NCBI GenBank assembly: GCA_025758045.1
Contig: CP107208.1
Location: forward strand, 806,001 to 870,000
DNA: 64,000 bases
Reading direction: 5' to 3'
From: Oscillospiraceae bacterium
GTDB taxonomy: Bacteria; Bacillota; Clostridia; Oscillospirales; Ruminococcaceae
Positions 45,770 to 53,835 of the stretch are shown piece by piece. The number at the start of each line of letters is the position of its first letter. Within the stretch, counting starts at the first letter, position 1. The notes below the pieces were generated by a model. It was given only the letters and a program-made list of their open reading frames with translations. It did not search any database and was not told where the DNA came from. Made by a program: the position numbers and the translations under genes.

Positions 45770-47845
45770 TTAGTCCTCGTCGGCGAAGTTGCCGAGGGCT
45801 TTGGCCTGCTCGATGACCTTGGCTTCCAGCATCTGGGGCAGAGTCTCGTAGCGGACGAAATCGAAGGTGTACCAGCCGCGGCCCTGGGTCAGCTGACGCA
45901 GGAAGGTGGTGAAATCCTGCATCTCGGCGATGGGCACCTCGGCCTCCACGACCTGCAGGCCGTCCTCATCCGGGTTCATGCCCAGCACACGGCCGCGGCG
46001 CTTGGTGACCTCACCCATGATATCGCCGGTGTTGTCTGCCGGGACATGGGCCTGCAGGGACCCGATGGGCTCCAGCAGAACAGGGCCAGCTTCAGGAACA
46101 GCGGCCTTGTAGGCCAGCTTGGCGGCCATAATGAACGCCATTTCACTGGAATCCACAGGGTGATAGCTGCCGTCCAGCAGGGTGGCTTTCAGGCCGACCA
46201 TCGGGTAACCGGCCAGCACGCCGTGCTCGGCCGCCTGGCGGACGCCCTTTTCAACAGCGGGGAAGAAGTTCTTCGGTACGCTGCCGCCGAACACGTTCTC
46301 GGCAAACTCGATGTCCTCGCCCTCGATAGGCTCGAACTGGATCCAGACATCACCGAACTGGCCGTGGCCGCCGGTCTGCTTCTTGTGGCGGCCCTGGGCC
46401 TTGCAACTCTTGCGGATGGATTCGCGGTAGGGCACGCGCGGGGTTTCCAGCGTGATCTCGACACCGAACTTATTCTTCAGCTTGGCAAGGGCGACTTCCA
46501 AATGCTGGGTGCCCAGGCCGCTGATGATCTGCTGCTTGGTCTCGGGATCGACCACGAAGGTGATGGCGGGATCTTCCTCAATCAGGCGGGCCAGCGCGCC
46601 GCTGACCTTGCCCTCGTCGCCCTTCTTGGCGACCTTGACGGCCATGCGGTAGCAGCCGGTGGGGTAGGCGGGTGCGGGCAGCGCCACCACGCGGGCGGGG
46701 TCGCACAGGGTATCACCGGTCTTGGCGGTGGCCAACTTGGAGACAACGCCAATGTCGCCGGTGGTGATGGCAGCCGTGTCGGTCTGCTTTTTGCCGCAGA
46801 CGATGAGGGTCTTGCCCATGCGCTCCGGCTGGCCGGTGCGGGCGTTGACAGTGTTGCTGGCGGCGGTCAGCTTGCCGGACAGCACCTTGATAAAGCTCAT
46901 CTTACCCACGAACGGGTCGGCCACGGTCTTAAAGACGTAGGCGCACAGCGGGGCAGCGGGATCGGCAGTGATGTCGACAGGGTTACCGTCCTTATCCTCG
47001 CCCACGGCAGCGGCGGTGTCAGCGCCGGGCAGCAGGACGTTCATGTTGTACAGCAGCATATCCAACGCCTGGTTGTTGACGGCACTGCCGCAGAATACGG
47101 GGGTGATCTGGCCGCTGCGGACGCCCGCGGCCATGCCCTGGACGATCTCCTCGGTGGTGAAAGGCTCACCCTCGAAGAACTTTTCCATCAGGGCTTCGTC
47201 GGTCTCGGCGATGGCCTCGCTCATGGCCTGGATCAGACCCTCGAAGCGGTGGCCGATGTCGGGCAGGTCGATCTGGACCTGCTTGCCGCCCTCGTACTTA
47301 AAGGCTTTCTGGCTGAACAGGTTGATGTAGGCGACGGTGCCGTCGTCCAGGCGGACCGGCACAACACAGGGGCAGACGCTGGGGCCGAACTTGATCTTCA
47401 TCTGCTCCAGGATCTTGAAGCAGTCGGCGTTTTCCAGGTCGGCTTTGGTGACAAAGACCATCCGCGCCTTGTTGTGTTTAATGGCCAGCTGGTAGGCTTT
47501 CTCGGCGCCGACGGTGACGCCGGAACGGCCGGACACGCAGATCAGCACGCTTTCGGCGGCCATGATACCCTCGGCTGCGCCGGTCTCGAAATCGAACAGG
47601 CCGGGCACATCGATGAGGTTATATTTGATGCCCTCGTACTCAACGGGGACAACGCTGGAGTTCAGCGATGCCTTGCGGCGGATCTCTTCGGGGTCGAAGT
47701 CGCTGGCGGTGGTGCCGTCCTCAACACGGCCCATGCGCTCGGTCGCGCCGCTCATGTACAGCAGGGCTTCGGTCAGCGTGGTTTTGCCGCAGCCAGCGTG
47801 GCCGGCGACCAGAATGTTGCGGATGTCTTTGCTTGCATAGTCCAT
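45770..47845 (-). CDS. Elongation factor G-like GTPase (EF-G2 type)
   Basis: 691 residues with the full five-domain EF-G layout, but a deviant G domain: G1 GHAGCGKTTLTEALL (residues 17-31) instead of AHIDAGKTT, G2 region IRRKASLNSS without RGITI, and G3 DVPGLFDF, where the catalytic His of DxPGH is Leu. G4 is VTKADLE. Domain IV shows TGGHGQFGDVWIQFEP (about 500) and domain V the RRGRVLGMNPDEDG segment (about 625). This matches the EF-G2 subfamily, whose ribosomal role is unclear and which does not replace EF-G. I start at the ATG at 47845, with GAGGT about 12 bases upstream. A weak promoter is at 47973. Confidence 0.9.
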   Translation of the reverse strand: MDYASKDIRNILVAGHAGCGKTTLTEALLYMSGATERMGRVEDGTTASDFDPEEIRRKASLNSSVVPVEYEGIKYNLIDVPGLFDFETGAAEGIMAAESVLICVSGRSGVTVGAEKAYQLAIKHNKARMVFVTKADLENADCFKILEQMKIKFGPSVCPCVVPVRLDDGTVAYINLFSQKAFKYEGGKQVQIDLPDIGHRFEGLIQAMSEAIAETDEALMEKFFEGEPFTTEEIVQGMAAGVRSGQITPVFCGSAVNNQALDMLLYNMNVLLPGADTAAAVGEDKDGNPVDITADPAAPLCAYVFKTVADPFVGKMSFIKVLSGKLTAASNTVNARTGQPERMGKTLIVCGKKQTDTAAITTGDIGVVSKLATAKTGDTLCDPARVVALPAPAYPTGCYRMAVKVAKKGDEGKVSGALARLIEEDPAITFVVDPETKQQIISGLGTQHLEVALAKLKNKFGVEITLETPRVPYRESIRKSCKAQGRHKKQTGGHGQFGDVWIQFEPIEGEDIEFAENVFGGSVPKNFFPAVEKGVRQAAEHGVLAGYPMVGLKATLLDGSYHPVDSSEMAFIMAAKLAYKAAVPEAGPVLLEPIGSLQAHVPADNTGDIMGEVTKRRGRVLGMNPDEDGLQVVEAEVPIAEMQDFTTFLRQLTQGRGWYTFDFVRYETLPQMLEAKVIEQAKALGNFADED

Positions 47846-47972
47846 GGAACAATCAAACCTCTTTTCGCGCCGGGGGCCCGCCATGCGCTGCGTGCCCGCT
47901 GCGGCGTTTTAAATTTTACAGAGAGCAGGCTCTCTAAGTGGTGAATTTGAACACATCTCACCGATTGATACT

Positions 47973-48001
47973 ACTTTACCACAGATTTGCAGAATTTTAA
48001 A
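47973..48001 (-). promoter_or_regulatory. Possible promoter of the EF-G-like gene
   Basis: TTTAAA (47996-48001), 17-bp spacer, TAAAGT (47973-47978) on the minus strand, in the AT-rich 274-bp gap before the gene. The leader contains a small AGAGAGC/GCTCTCT hairpin near 47920. Rest of the gap: a GC-rich palindrome at about 48077-48105 next to spoIIE, without a clear T tract. Confidence 0.5.
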
Positions 48002-48119
48002 CAGTTTTTTTGAAATTTCTGAAAATATTTTGTGAAAACAGATATTGAATGTATTTTTGTGGGGGTGCGCGCGGATACCGGCCCCGCCTACCTTGCGGCA
48101 GGGCCGGGCTGCTGCCTGT

Positions 48120-50408
48120 TCACCCGGCTTTGCCAAGCGCAAACACCGCTACGGTGATGTCATCCTGTTTTTCCCCGGCCCGTCGGGCGGCGGCATCGGC
48201 TATGGTTTCGGCGGCCTGCTGCGGGGTGTGGCCCAAGCGGGCGCAGAGCTGCAATTGCTGCGTCAGCCATTCGGTGCCATCGGTCAGCGCACCGTCGCTG
48301 ACCAGCACCACCCAGTCCCCGCTGTCCAGCGCAAAGGTGGTGCTGCGGCCCACGAGACTTTCCAACACGCCCATGGGCAGGCTGGCGCCCTCCAGCATGC
48401 GGGGCAGGCCGCCCCGCACCAAAAAGCTGGGCGCGGCCCCAGCCTTGAACAACCCCGCCCGGCCTGTGTAAAGATCCACCGTCAGCAGGTCCAGCGTGGC
48501 GCCAGATTCCTGCTCGGCGCTCTTTAGGCCCAGCGCCACGTTGACCAGCCGCGCGGCGCTCTCGGCGGCAAAGCCTGCCCGCAACAGCTGGCCCGTCAGG
48601 CGGGCGGCCATCTGGCCGTCCACAGCGGCGGCGCGGCCGGTACCCATGCCGTCGCACAGCAGCAGTTGGGCGCGGCCGCTGGTATCGCAAAAGCAATCCA
48701 GCGCGTCACCGCTGACGTTCTGCCCCTTAGCCGGGCGTCCTGCGGTGCCAAACGTCGCCGTAAACAACGGCCGTTCGCCAAAAGTCAGCATTGTGACCGT
48801 GCGGCAGTGGGTAACTTCCGGCAGGTCCATGTCCCGGCGGCAGATGCGGCTCACCTCGGCGGTCAGGGCCTTGATCTCCTCCTCGGTAAACCGGGTGCGG
48901 GCGATGGTCACGGCGGCAGTCAGACGGCCTGCCAGGTCGGAGGTAACGCTGCACTCCAGCGCATCCAGCCCCAGCCCCGCAAAAAGCTGGGCGACTTTTT
49001 CCTCCCGCCTGGGATCGGGCAGGCCCGCCTGGCCCAGTTTGCCCGCCAGCTGCGCCAGTGCCCCCGCCATGGCGCTGTACTGCTCGGTCAGGGCGGTGCG
49101 CAGCATGGAGGCCCGCGCCCGCGTCTGGCGGCGGCTGCGCCACAGCCGATACCCATGATTGGCCGCCGTACACAGGTCCGCCGGGTGGATGCACACCGAC
49201 AGCTGCCCGGGCAGGTCCTCCACCTCCACGCGGCCCCGGCTCTCCAGCATGGGCTTGAGTTGGTACAGCCCGTCCATGGCCGTGGCATAGCCCCGCACCC
49301 AGCACCGGCTGCGGCGGGTGCAGGTCTGGCAGGTGGTGCGGGCGATGTGCTCCACCACGAAGTCAAAGTTTTCCCCTTTGGGCGGCATCTGGCGGGTGCA
49401 GACGGCGTTGACCGTGTCAGCGATGTCGCTTAAGGTATCCGCCACACCGGCCAGGCGGCGGGCGGCACCGCTTAACCCCTGGGTCTGCACCGGCGGGGCG
49501 GGCGGCGGAAACACCACCCGCAGCCACGCCCCCGGCACAGCCAGCGCCGCGCCGAGGCCCACAGCCCCGGCCACAAACAGCGGCAGCACACCGGCGGCAT
49601 CGGGGGCGGCCAAGGCTCCCAGCACGCAGCCCGCCGCAAAAACGCCAGCACAGCGCAGGCGCTCGCCGGGGTAAAGGCAGGCTGCCGCCAGGCTTCCCAG
49701 TGCCACCGCCAGCGCCGCGTAGCAAAGGTTCGGGCTGGCCGCCGTGATGGCCGCCGCCAGCGTGATGCTGACCACAGCGGTCTCCTCCAACGTGCCGGCA
49801 AAGGCGGCGCACAGCCCGGCTGCTGCGGCCACCGCCAGGCCCGGAGCCAACGGCCCGCGGGCACACCGCTGCAGGCAGGCGGCCGCGATGGCCAGCCACA
49901 GGCACAGCCCCCGCGGCTCCCGGTAAGGGAAACGGCGCATCAGCCAGGCAGACCCCGCCGCCAGCAGCGCCGTGGTGCCGGTGGCCGCCGCCTGGGACAG
50001 GTCGACGTAGCCGCCCGCGAAAAAAAGTACGGCCGCCTGGACCAACGCCAGCGCCAGACACCCGGCCCAGATGCCCGCGTTTTTCGTGTTGGGCTTGTCC
50101 TGCAGCAGCCGCCGCACCGCCACAGTGGCCGTGAGCGCCGCAATAACCTTGACCCCCAGCACCGCAGGCTGAAACGCCAAACTGCTGATGAGCACGCCAC
50201 CTGCCGCGGCAAACAGGTAGAGCGGCGGACAGACCATCGTGAAGGCCAGCCCAAAGGGTGCGGCCCCGCCGTAGACCTGCCCGGCCCCCAGCACCAGCCC
50301 CGTGGCGGCCGCCGCCCCCTGCCACAGCAGCGCCGCCCCGCGGGCACCGGGCAAGATAGCAGGCAGTTGTACGTTTGTATGCAGTTTTTCTCCCAAATAA
50401 GTAGCCAT
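48120..50408 (-). CDS. spoIIE: Stage II sporulation protein E-like PP2C phosphatase
   Basis: SpoIIE dephosphorylates SpoIIAA and so releases sigma-F in the forespore. 762 residues. N-terminal region of about ten hydrophobic segments (residues 20-300, Ala/Leu-rich), a central cytoplasmic regulatory region with a cysteine cluster (TTCQTCTRRSRCWVRGYATAM starts near 355), then a PP2C-type domain: VSGDALDCFCDTSGRAQLLL (about 540) and CDGMGTGRAAAVDGQMAA with the metal-binding Asp, TLDLLTVDLYTGRAG, and the late VLVSDGALTDGTEW and GEKQDDITVAVF with metal Asp residues. ATG at 50408 with GGGGGA upstream. No spoIIA genes are in the window. Confidence 0.88.
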   Translation of the reverse strand: MATYLGEKLHTNVQLPAILPGARGAALLWQGAAAATGLVLGAGQVYGGAAPFGLAFTMVCPPLYLFAAAGGVLISSLAFQPAVLGVKVIAALTATVAVRRLLQDKPNTKNAGIWAGCLALALVQAAVLFFAGGYVDLSQAAATGTTALLAAGSAWLMRRFPYREPRGLCLWLAIAAACLQRCARGPLAPGLAVAAAAGLCAAFAGTLEETAVVSITLAAAITAASPNLCYAALAVALGSLAAACLYPGERLRCAGVFAAGCVLGALAAPDAAGVLPLFVAGAVGLGAALAVPGAWLRVVFPPPAPPVQTQGLSGAARRLAGVADTLSDIADTVNAVCTRQMPPKGENFDFVVEHIARTTCQTCTRRSRCWVRGYATAMDGLYQLKPMLESRGRVEVEDLPGQLSVCIHPADLCTAANHGYRLWRSRRQTRARASMLRTALTEQYSAMAGALAQLAGKLGQAGLPDPRREEKVAQLFAGLGLDALECSVTSDLAGRLTAAVTIARTRFTEEEIKALTAEVSRICRRDMDLPEVTHCRTVTMLTFGERPLFTATFGTAGRPAKGQNVSGDALDCFCDTSGRAQLLLCDGMGTGRAAAVDGQMAARLTGQLLRAGFAAESAARLVNVALGLKSAEQESGATLDLLTVDLYTGRAGLFKAGAAPSFLVRGGLPRMLEGASLPMGVLESLVGRSTTFALDSGDWVVLVSDGALTDGTEWLTQQLQLCARLGHTPQQAAETIADAAARRAGEKQDDITVAVFALGKAG

Positions 50409-50626
50409 AGCAGCATGTCCCCCTTTATCTATATGCCGATCGGTGCCATTACCATACCACGCCCGGACGTTTGTTTTTGCCGCAGAGCGGGGAAACCCGA
50501 TAAAGCTTTGCAAACAGCAATAATTACCGCCGCTGGGACACGCCGCGCCGAAAAAGCGCCGCGAAGCCTTTTTTTCGGCGCACAGCTATGCTACAATGTT
50601 TATAATTGAGGGAAAGGAAGCGTTTT

Positions 50627-52399
50627 ATGGAGATCCATCATTGCGAGAACCCGGTCTGCCGGTTTGTGACCCGCCATGCGGTCCCCGACATGTGCCCGCT
50701 GTGCGGCGGGGCGTTCTTTCAGCCCAGCGATGGCAGCGACTTAGTCGCCGCCGATTGGGTGGCTCTGGGCATCGAGTCCAAAACCGACGGCCGTTTTGAT
50801 GACGCCTTTTCTGACTTTGAAAAAGCCGCCGCCGAGGGTGACGCTGCCGGGCAGTGCATGCTGGGCCTGGCCTACGAGACCGGCGAGGGCGTGGCCCAAA
50901 GCTGGCCGGATGCCGTGCTGCTCTACCGCGCCGCCGCGGGCCAGGGCCACGCCCAGGCCCAGTGCAATTTAGGCTGGTGTTATGAGTTCGGCAAGGGCGT
51001 GCCCCAGGACGCCAAGGCCGCGGCCCGCTGGTACGGCGAAGCCGCCCTGCAGCACGACCCCCGGGCCGAGTATTGCCTGGCCATCTGCTACACCAACGGC
51101 ACCGGCGTGGCAGCGGACCCCGTGCGCGCCGTGCAGCTGTATACCCTATCCGCCCAGGCGGGGTTTGTGCCTGCCATGCGCAACCTTGCACAGATGATCC
51201 ATTTAGGACGCGGCACCGCCAAAAACGACGAAGCTGCCCTGGCCTGGTACCAAAAGGCCGCTGCCCAGGACGACGCCCGTGCCCTGTTTATGTGCGGCCA
51301 GTTTTATGAGAAAGGCTTTGGCGTGGAGTCCAACGCCCCGCTGGCTGCCGACTTTTACCTGCGCGCCGCCAGGCAGGGCTATGCCCCGGCCCAGGCCTGC
51401 TATGCCATCTGCCTGGAGTGCGGCCGCGGCGTACCCGCCAACCCCACCGAGGCCGTGCAGTGGTACACCCGCGCCGCCCGGCAGGGGGACACCCAGGCGC
51501 AGTTTGCCCTGGCCGTCTGCTGCGAGCAGGGCACCGGCACGCCCCAAAGCTGGGGGGACGCCATCCGCTGGTACAGCATGGCCGCCGCGCAGGAGCTGCC
51601 CCAGGCATTGTTGAATCTGGGCCTCTGTTACGAGCGGGGCGCTGGCGTGCGCCGCAACCCCGAGGAAGCCCTGCACCTGTACCGCCGCGCAGCCCGGCTT
51701 GGCCTGCCCGCCGCCGAGAACCGCATCGGTGCCCTGTATGAGCGGGGCGACGGCGTGGAGCAGAGCTGGCCCACCGCCACGGCCCATTACCGCCGCGCCG
51801 CCGAGGCCAACTACGCCCCCGCCCAGTGCAACCTTGGCTGGTGTTACGAGTACGGCCAGGGCGTGCCGGAGGATCTGACCCTGGCCGCCGCATGGTACGG
51901 CAAGTCCGCCGCCCAGGGCTTCGCTCGGGCGCAGTGCTGCCTGGGCTGGTGCTATGAGTTCGGCAAAGGTGTGGAGCTGGACGAGGCCCGGGCGGTAGAG
52001 CTGTATCGCGCCGCCGCCGAGCAGGGCCTGCCCCGCGCCCAGTGCTGCCTGGGCTACTGCACCGAGAAAGGCATCGGCACCGAGGCCGACCCCGCAGCAG
52101 CCGCCGAGTGGTACCGCCGCTCCGCCGAGGGTGGGTATTCCCGGGGAATGTACAACTACGCCTGCTGTTTTGAGAACGGCACCGGCGTGAAAAAAGACCT
52201 GCCTCTGGCCCAGCAATGGTACGAGCGCGCCGCCAAAGAGGGCCTGCCCGACGCCATGTACGAGCTGGGCGTCTGGTACGAGGACGGCCGCTGCGGCCCC
52301 AAAGATGCCGCCCAGGCCCTGGCCTGGTACAAAAAAGCCGCCGAGGCCGGGCATGACCGGGCCCGGAAAGCGGTGGAGCGGATGGAAAAGCTGGTGTGA
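50627..52399 (+). CDS. Sel1-repeat protein with N-terminal zinc-ribbon-like segment
   Basis: 590 residues. Residues 1-35 hold CENPVC and CPLCGG, a two-pair cysteine knuckle. From about residue 55 there are 14 complete 36-residue Sel1 repeats plus a partial one, each of the form A-x2-WY-x2-AA-x3-G-x3-AQ-x2-LG-x2-YE-x-G-x-GV; several share the exact phrase GWCYEFGKGV. Sel1 solenoids bind proteins and often appear in signalling or secretion contexts; no partner is evident. No signal peptide, so cytoplasmic. I start at ATG 50627 (AAAGGA upstream), not the TTG at 50606. It is strongly GC-rich and its stop is the left edge of the AT-rich island. Confidence 0.88.
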   Translation: MEIHHCENPVCRFVTRHAVPDMCPLCGGAFFQPSDGSDLVAADWVALGIESKTDGRFDDAFSDFEKAAAEGDAAGQCMLGLAYETGEGVAQSWPDAVLLYRAAAGQGHAQAQCNLGWCYEFGKGVPQDAKAAARWYGEAALQHDPRAEYCLAICYTNGTGVAADPVRAVQLYTLSAQAGFVPAMRNLAQMIHLGRGTAKNDEAALAWYQKAAAQDDARALFMCGQFYEKGFGVESNAPLAADFYLRAARQGYAPAQACYAICLECGRGVPANPTEAVQWYTRAARQGDTQAQFALAVCCEQGTGTPQSWGDAIRWYSMAAAQELPQALLNLGLCYERGAGVRRNPEEALHLYRRAARLGLPAAENRIGALYERGDGVEQSWPTATAHYRRAAEANYAPAQCNLGWCYEYGQGVPEDLTLAAAWYGKSAAQGFARAQCCLGWCYEFGKGVELDEARAVELYRAAAEQGLPRAQCCLGYCTEKGIGTEADPAAAAEWYRRSAEGGYSRGMYNYACCFENGTGVKKDLPLAQQWYERAAKEGLPDAMYELGVWYEDGRCGPKDAAQALAWYKKAAEAGHDRARKAVERMEKLV

Positions 52400-52412
52400 C
52401 AAATCGAAATTT
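52398..52412 (+). repeat. Direct repeat, left copy (GACAAATCGAAATTT)
   Basis: Overlaps the last bases of the Sel1 gene stop codon. A second copy, GACAAATCGGGATTT, lies at 52615-52629, 13 of 15 bases identical, on the far side of the 52-residue protein gene. It may be a recombination scar or an attachment-type repeat; chance cannot be ruled out for a 15-bp AT-rich match. Confidence 0.4.
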
Positions 52413-52431
52413 GACAAAGGAGTGTGATTAT

Positions 52432-52590
52432 ATGGGTAAAGCGATTTTGGCAGTAATTGTTACATTGATTGTTGGTTATTTAGGTACGGTCGTAGGACTT
52501 GAACTTTTAGGTAATTGGGATGAGTTTGGATTGCTCATTGCTATTGCAGTAATGGGTGCTTTTATCATCTACTTCAATGACAAGAAGTAA
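52432..52590 (+). CDS. Small membrane protein of the AT-rich island
   Basis: 52 residues, about two TM helices: AILAVIVTLIVGYLGTVVGL (residues 4-23) and LLIAIAVMGAFIIYF (about 34-48), joined by a short NWDEFG loop; C-terminus NDKK. AAAGGAG sits at good spacing before the ATG at 52432, so this start is well supported. It matches no family I know. Composition is AT-rich like the following MarR and radical SAM genes and unlike the preceding Sel1 gene. It is flanked by direct repeats at 52398-52412 and 52615-52629. Membrane anchoring of, or unrelated passenger status to, the radical SAM cassette are both possible. Confidence 0.6.
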   Translation: MGKAILAVIVTLIVGYLGTVVGLELLGNWDEFGLLIAIAVMGAFIIYFNDKK

Positions 52591-52614
52591 GACAACTTCC
52601 GGTTTGTTTAATTG

Positions 52615-52629
52615 GACAAATCGGGATTT
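52615..52629 (+). repeat. Direct repeat, right copy (GACAAATCGGGATTT)
   Basis: Partner of the repeat at 52398-52412, 25 bp upstream of the MarR promoter. Confidence 0.4.
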
Positions 52630-52653
52630 ACTTCTACTTAGACATACAAACTG

Positions 52654-52708
52654 TTGACAGTAAAACTCCTATATAGTATTATTTGATAAAATACTATATA
52701 GGAGTTTT
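52654..52708 (+). promoter_or_regulatory. marR promoter overlapping a 19-bp-arm operator palindrome
   Basis: Consensus TTGACA (52654-52659), 17-bp spacer, TATTAT (52677-52682). A perfect inverted repeat, AAAACTCCTATATAGTATT (52662-52680) and its complement (52690-52708), with a 9-bp centre, covers the spacer, the -10 box and the start point. The gene's AGGAG ribosome site is in the right arm. Transcription should start near 52689, so the RNA holds only one arm: this is better read as a DNA operator for autoregulation than as an RNA hairpin. Confidence 0.75.
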
Positions 52709-52711
52709 TGT

Positions 52712-53149
52712 GTGAACATGAATGGCGGATTTCTTGTTACCAAAATAAAACAACTTGGAGATCGAATCTTTGAGAAGATTCTCAGCGAAAAGAATATTGA
52801 TGCGTTTAACGGAGCCCAAGGGCGTATTCTTTATGTACTGTGGCAGGAAGATGGAATCTCAATCAGGTCACTCTCGATTAAATGTGGATTAGCGATAACT
52901 TCTCTTACTACGATGCTGGAAAGAATGGAAAATCAAGGGCTGATAAGACGTGTTCAGTCTGAAACGGACAAAAGGAAAACACTCCTGTTTCTGACTGAAA
53001 AAGCACATGCCTTAAAGGGCGAATACGATTCTGTATCTGATAAAATGGGCAGTATTTACTACAAAGGTTTTTCGGAGGAAGAAATTACCCAGTTTGAGGA
53101 ATGCCTCGACCGCATCAGAAAGAATCTTGAGGAGTGGCAGAAATCATGA
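52712..53149 (+). CDS. MarR family regulator of the radical SAM mobile pair
   Basis: 145 residues, winged helix-turn-helix: AFNGAQGRILYVLWQEDG (about 30), recognition region KCGLAITSLTTMLERMENQGL (about 58) and the wing RVQSETDKRKTLLFLTEKA (about 80). I choose the GTG at 52712, 7 bases after AGGAG; an ATG 6 bases later is possible. Its stop overlaps the next start as ATGA. I recognise the sequence as the MarR component of the family named 'radical SAM mobile pair system'; that assignment is from memory of the family, not a search. It presumably represses its own promoter and hence the pair. Confidence 0.85.
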   Translation: MNMNGGFLVTKIKQLGDRIFEKILSEKNIDAFNGAQGRILYVLWQEDGISIRSLSIKCGLAITSLTTMLERMENQGLIRRVQSETDKRKTLLFLTEKAHALKGEYDSVSDKMGSIYYKGFSEEEITQFEECLDRIRKNLEEWQKS

Positions 53150-53835
53150 GTATTTGTATCAAAGATCAGATTCAAAACATGAATATCGTCATCGGATGTA
53201 CAGTGGGGTGTGCATATTGCTATGCCCGCAATAATGTGAAACGCTGGCATATGATTGATGACTTTGCTGACCCTGAATTCTTTCCGGGTAAGCTCAAGAT
53301 GATGGAAAAGAAACGTCCGCAGAACTTTCTTCTTACCGGTATGAGCGATCTTTCCGGCTGGAAGTCAGAATGGAGAGACGAGGTATTTGAAAAAATCCGT
53401 GAAAATCCACAGCATCAGTTCCTGTTCCTTACAAAGCGACCAGATCTGCTGGATTTTGATACAGATTTGGAAAACGCATGGTTTGGTGTTACGGTGACGA
53501 GGAAAGCCGAACTGTGGCGTATCGACGCCCTTCGGAAAAACATCAGAGCAAAACACTATCATGTTACCTTTGAGCCGCTATTCGACAATCCAGGTTCAGT
53601 TGATCTTTCCGGGATCAACTGGATCGTTGTCGGCACTATGACCGGGGCTCAGAGCAGGAAGATTCATACGGAGCCGGAATGGGCATGGTCTCTGACGGAT
53701 CAGGCTCATATGCTTGACATTCCGGTATTTATGAAGGAAGATCTTGTCCCTATCATAGGGAATGAAAATATGATTCAGGAAATGCCGGATGAATTCAATA
53801 AAGTGTTGGAGGTACAGAGTTCATGGCAGAAGTAA
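53146..53835 (+). CDS. Radical SAM mobile pair protein A (DUF5131-like)
   Basis: 229 residues. The CxxxCxxC [4Fe-4S] motif is IGCTVGCAYCYARNN (residues 16-30), close to the N-terminus, followed by a partial TIM-barrel: NFLLTGMSDLSGWKSEW (about 61), HQFLFLTKRPDLLDF (about 90), WFGVTVTRKAELWRI (about 111) and NWIVVGTMTGAQSRK (about 160). The pattern is that of DUF5131/phage Gp37-Gp68-like radical SAM proteins, with no extra cluster. Substrate unknown. Start ATG at 53146 overlaps the MarR stop; the in-frame GTG at 53134 is less likely. The 3' end overlaps protein B by 13 bp. AT-rich codon use. Confidence 0.88.
   Translation: MSICIKDQIQNMNIVIGCTVGCAYCYARNNVKRWHMIDDFADPEFFPGKLKMMEKKRPQNFLLTGMSDLSGWKSEWRDEVFEKIRENPQHQFLFLTKRPDLLDFDTDLENAWFGVTVTRKAELWRIDALRKNIRAKHYHVTFEPLFDNPGSVDLSGINWIVVGTMTGAQSRKIHTEPEWAWSLTDQAHMLDIPVFMKEDLVPIIGNENMIQEMPDEFNKVLEVQSSWQK

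Noticed and set aside
52662..52708. Rho-independent terminator reading of the MarR palindrome
   Set aside because: A T tract follows, but the predicted start point lies after the left arm, so the hairpin would not be transcribed.
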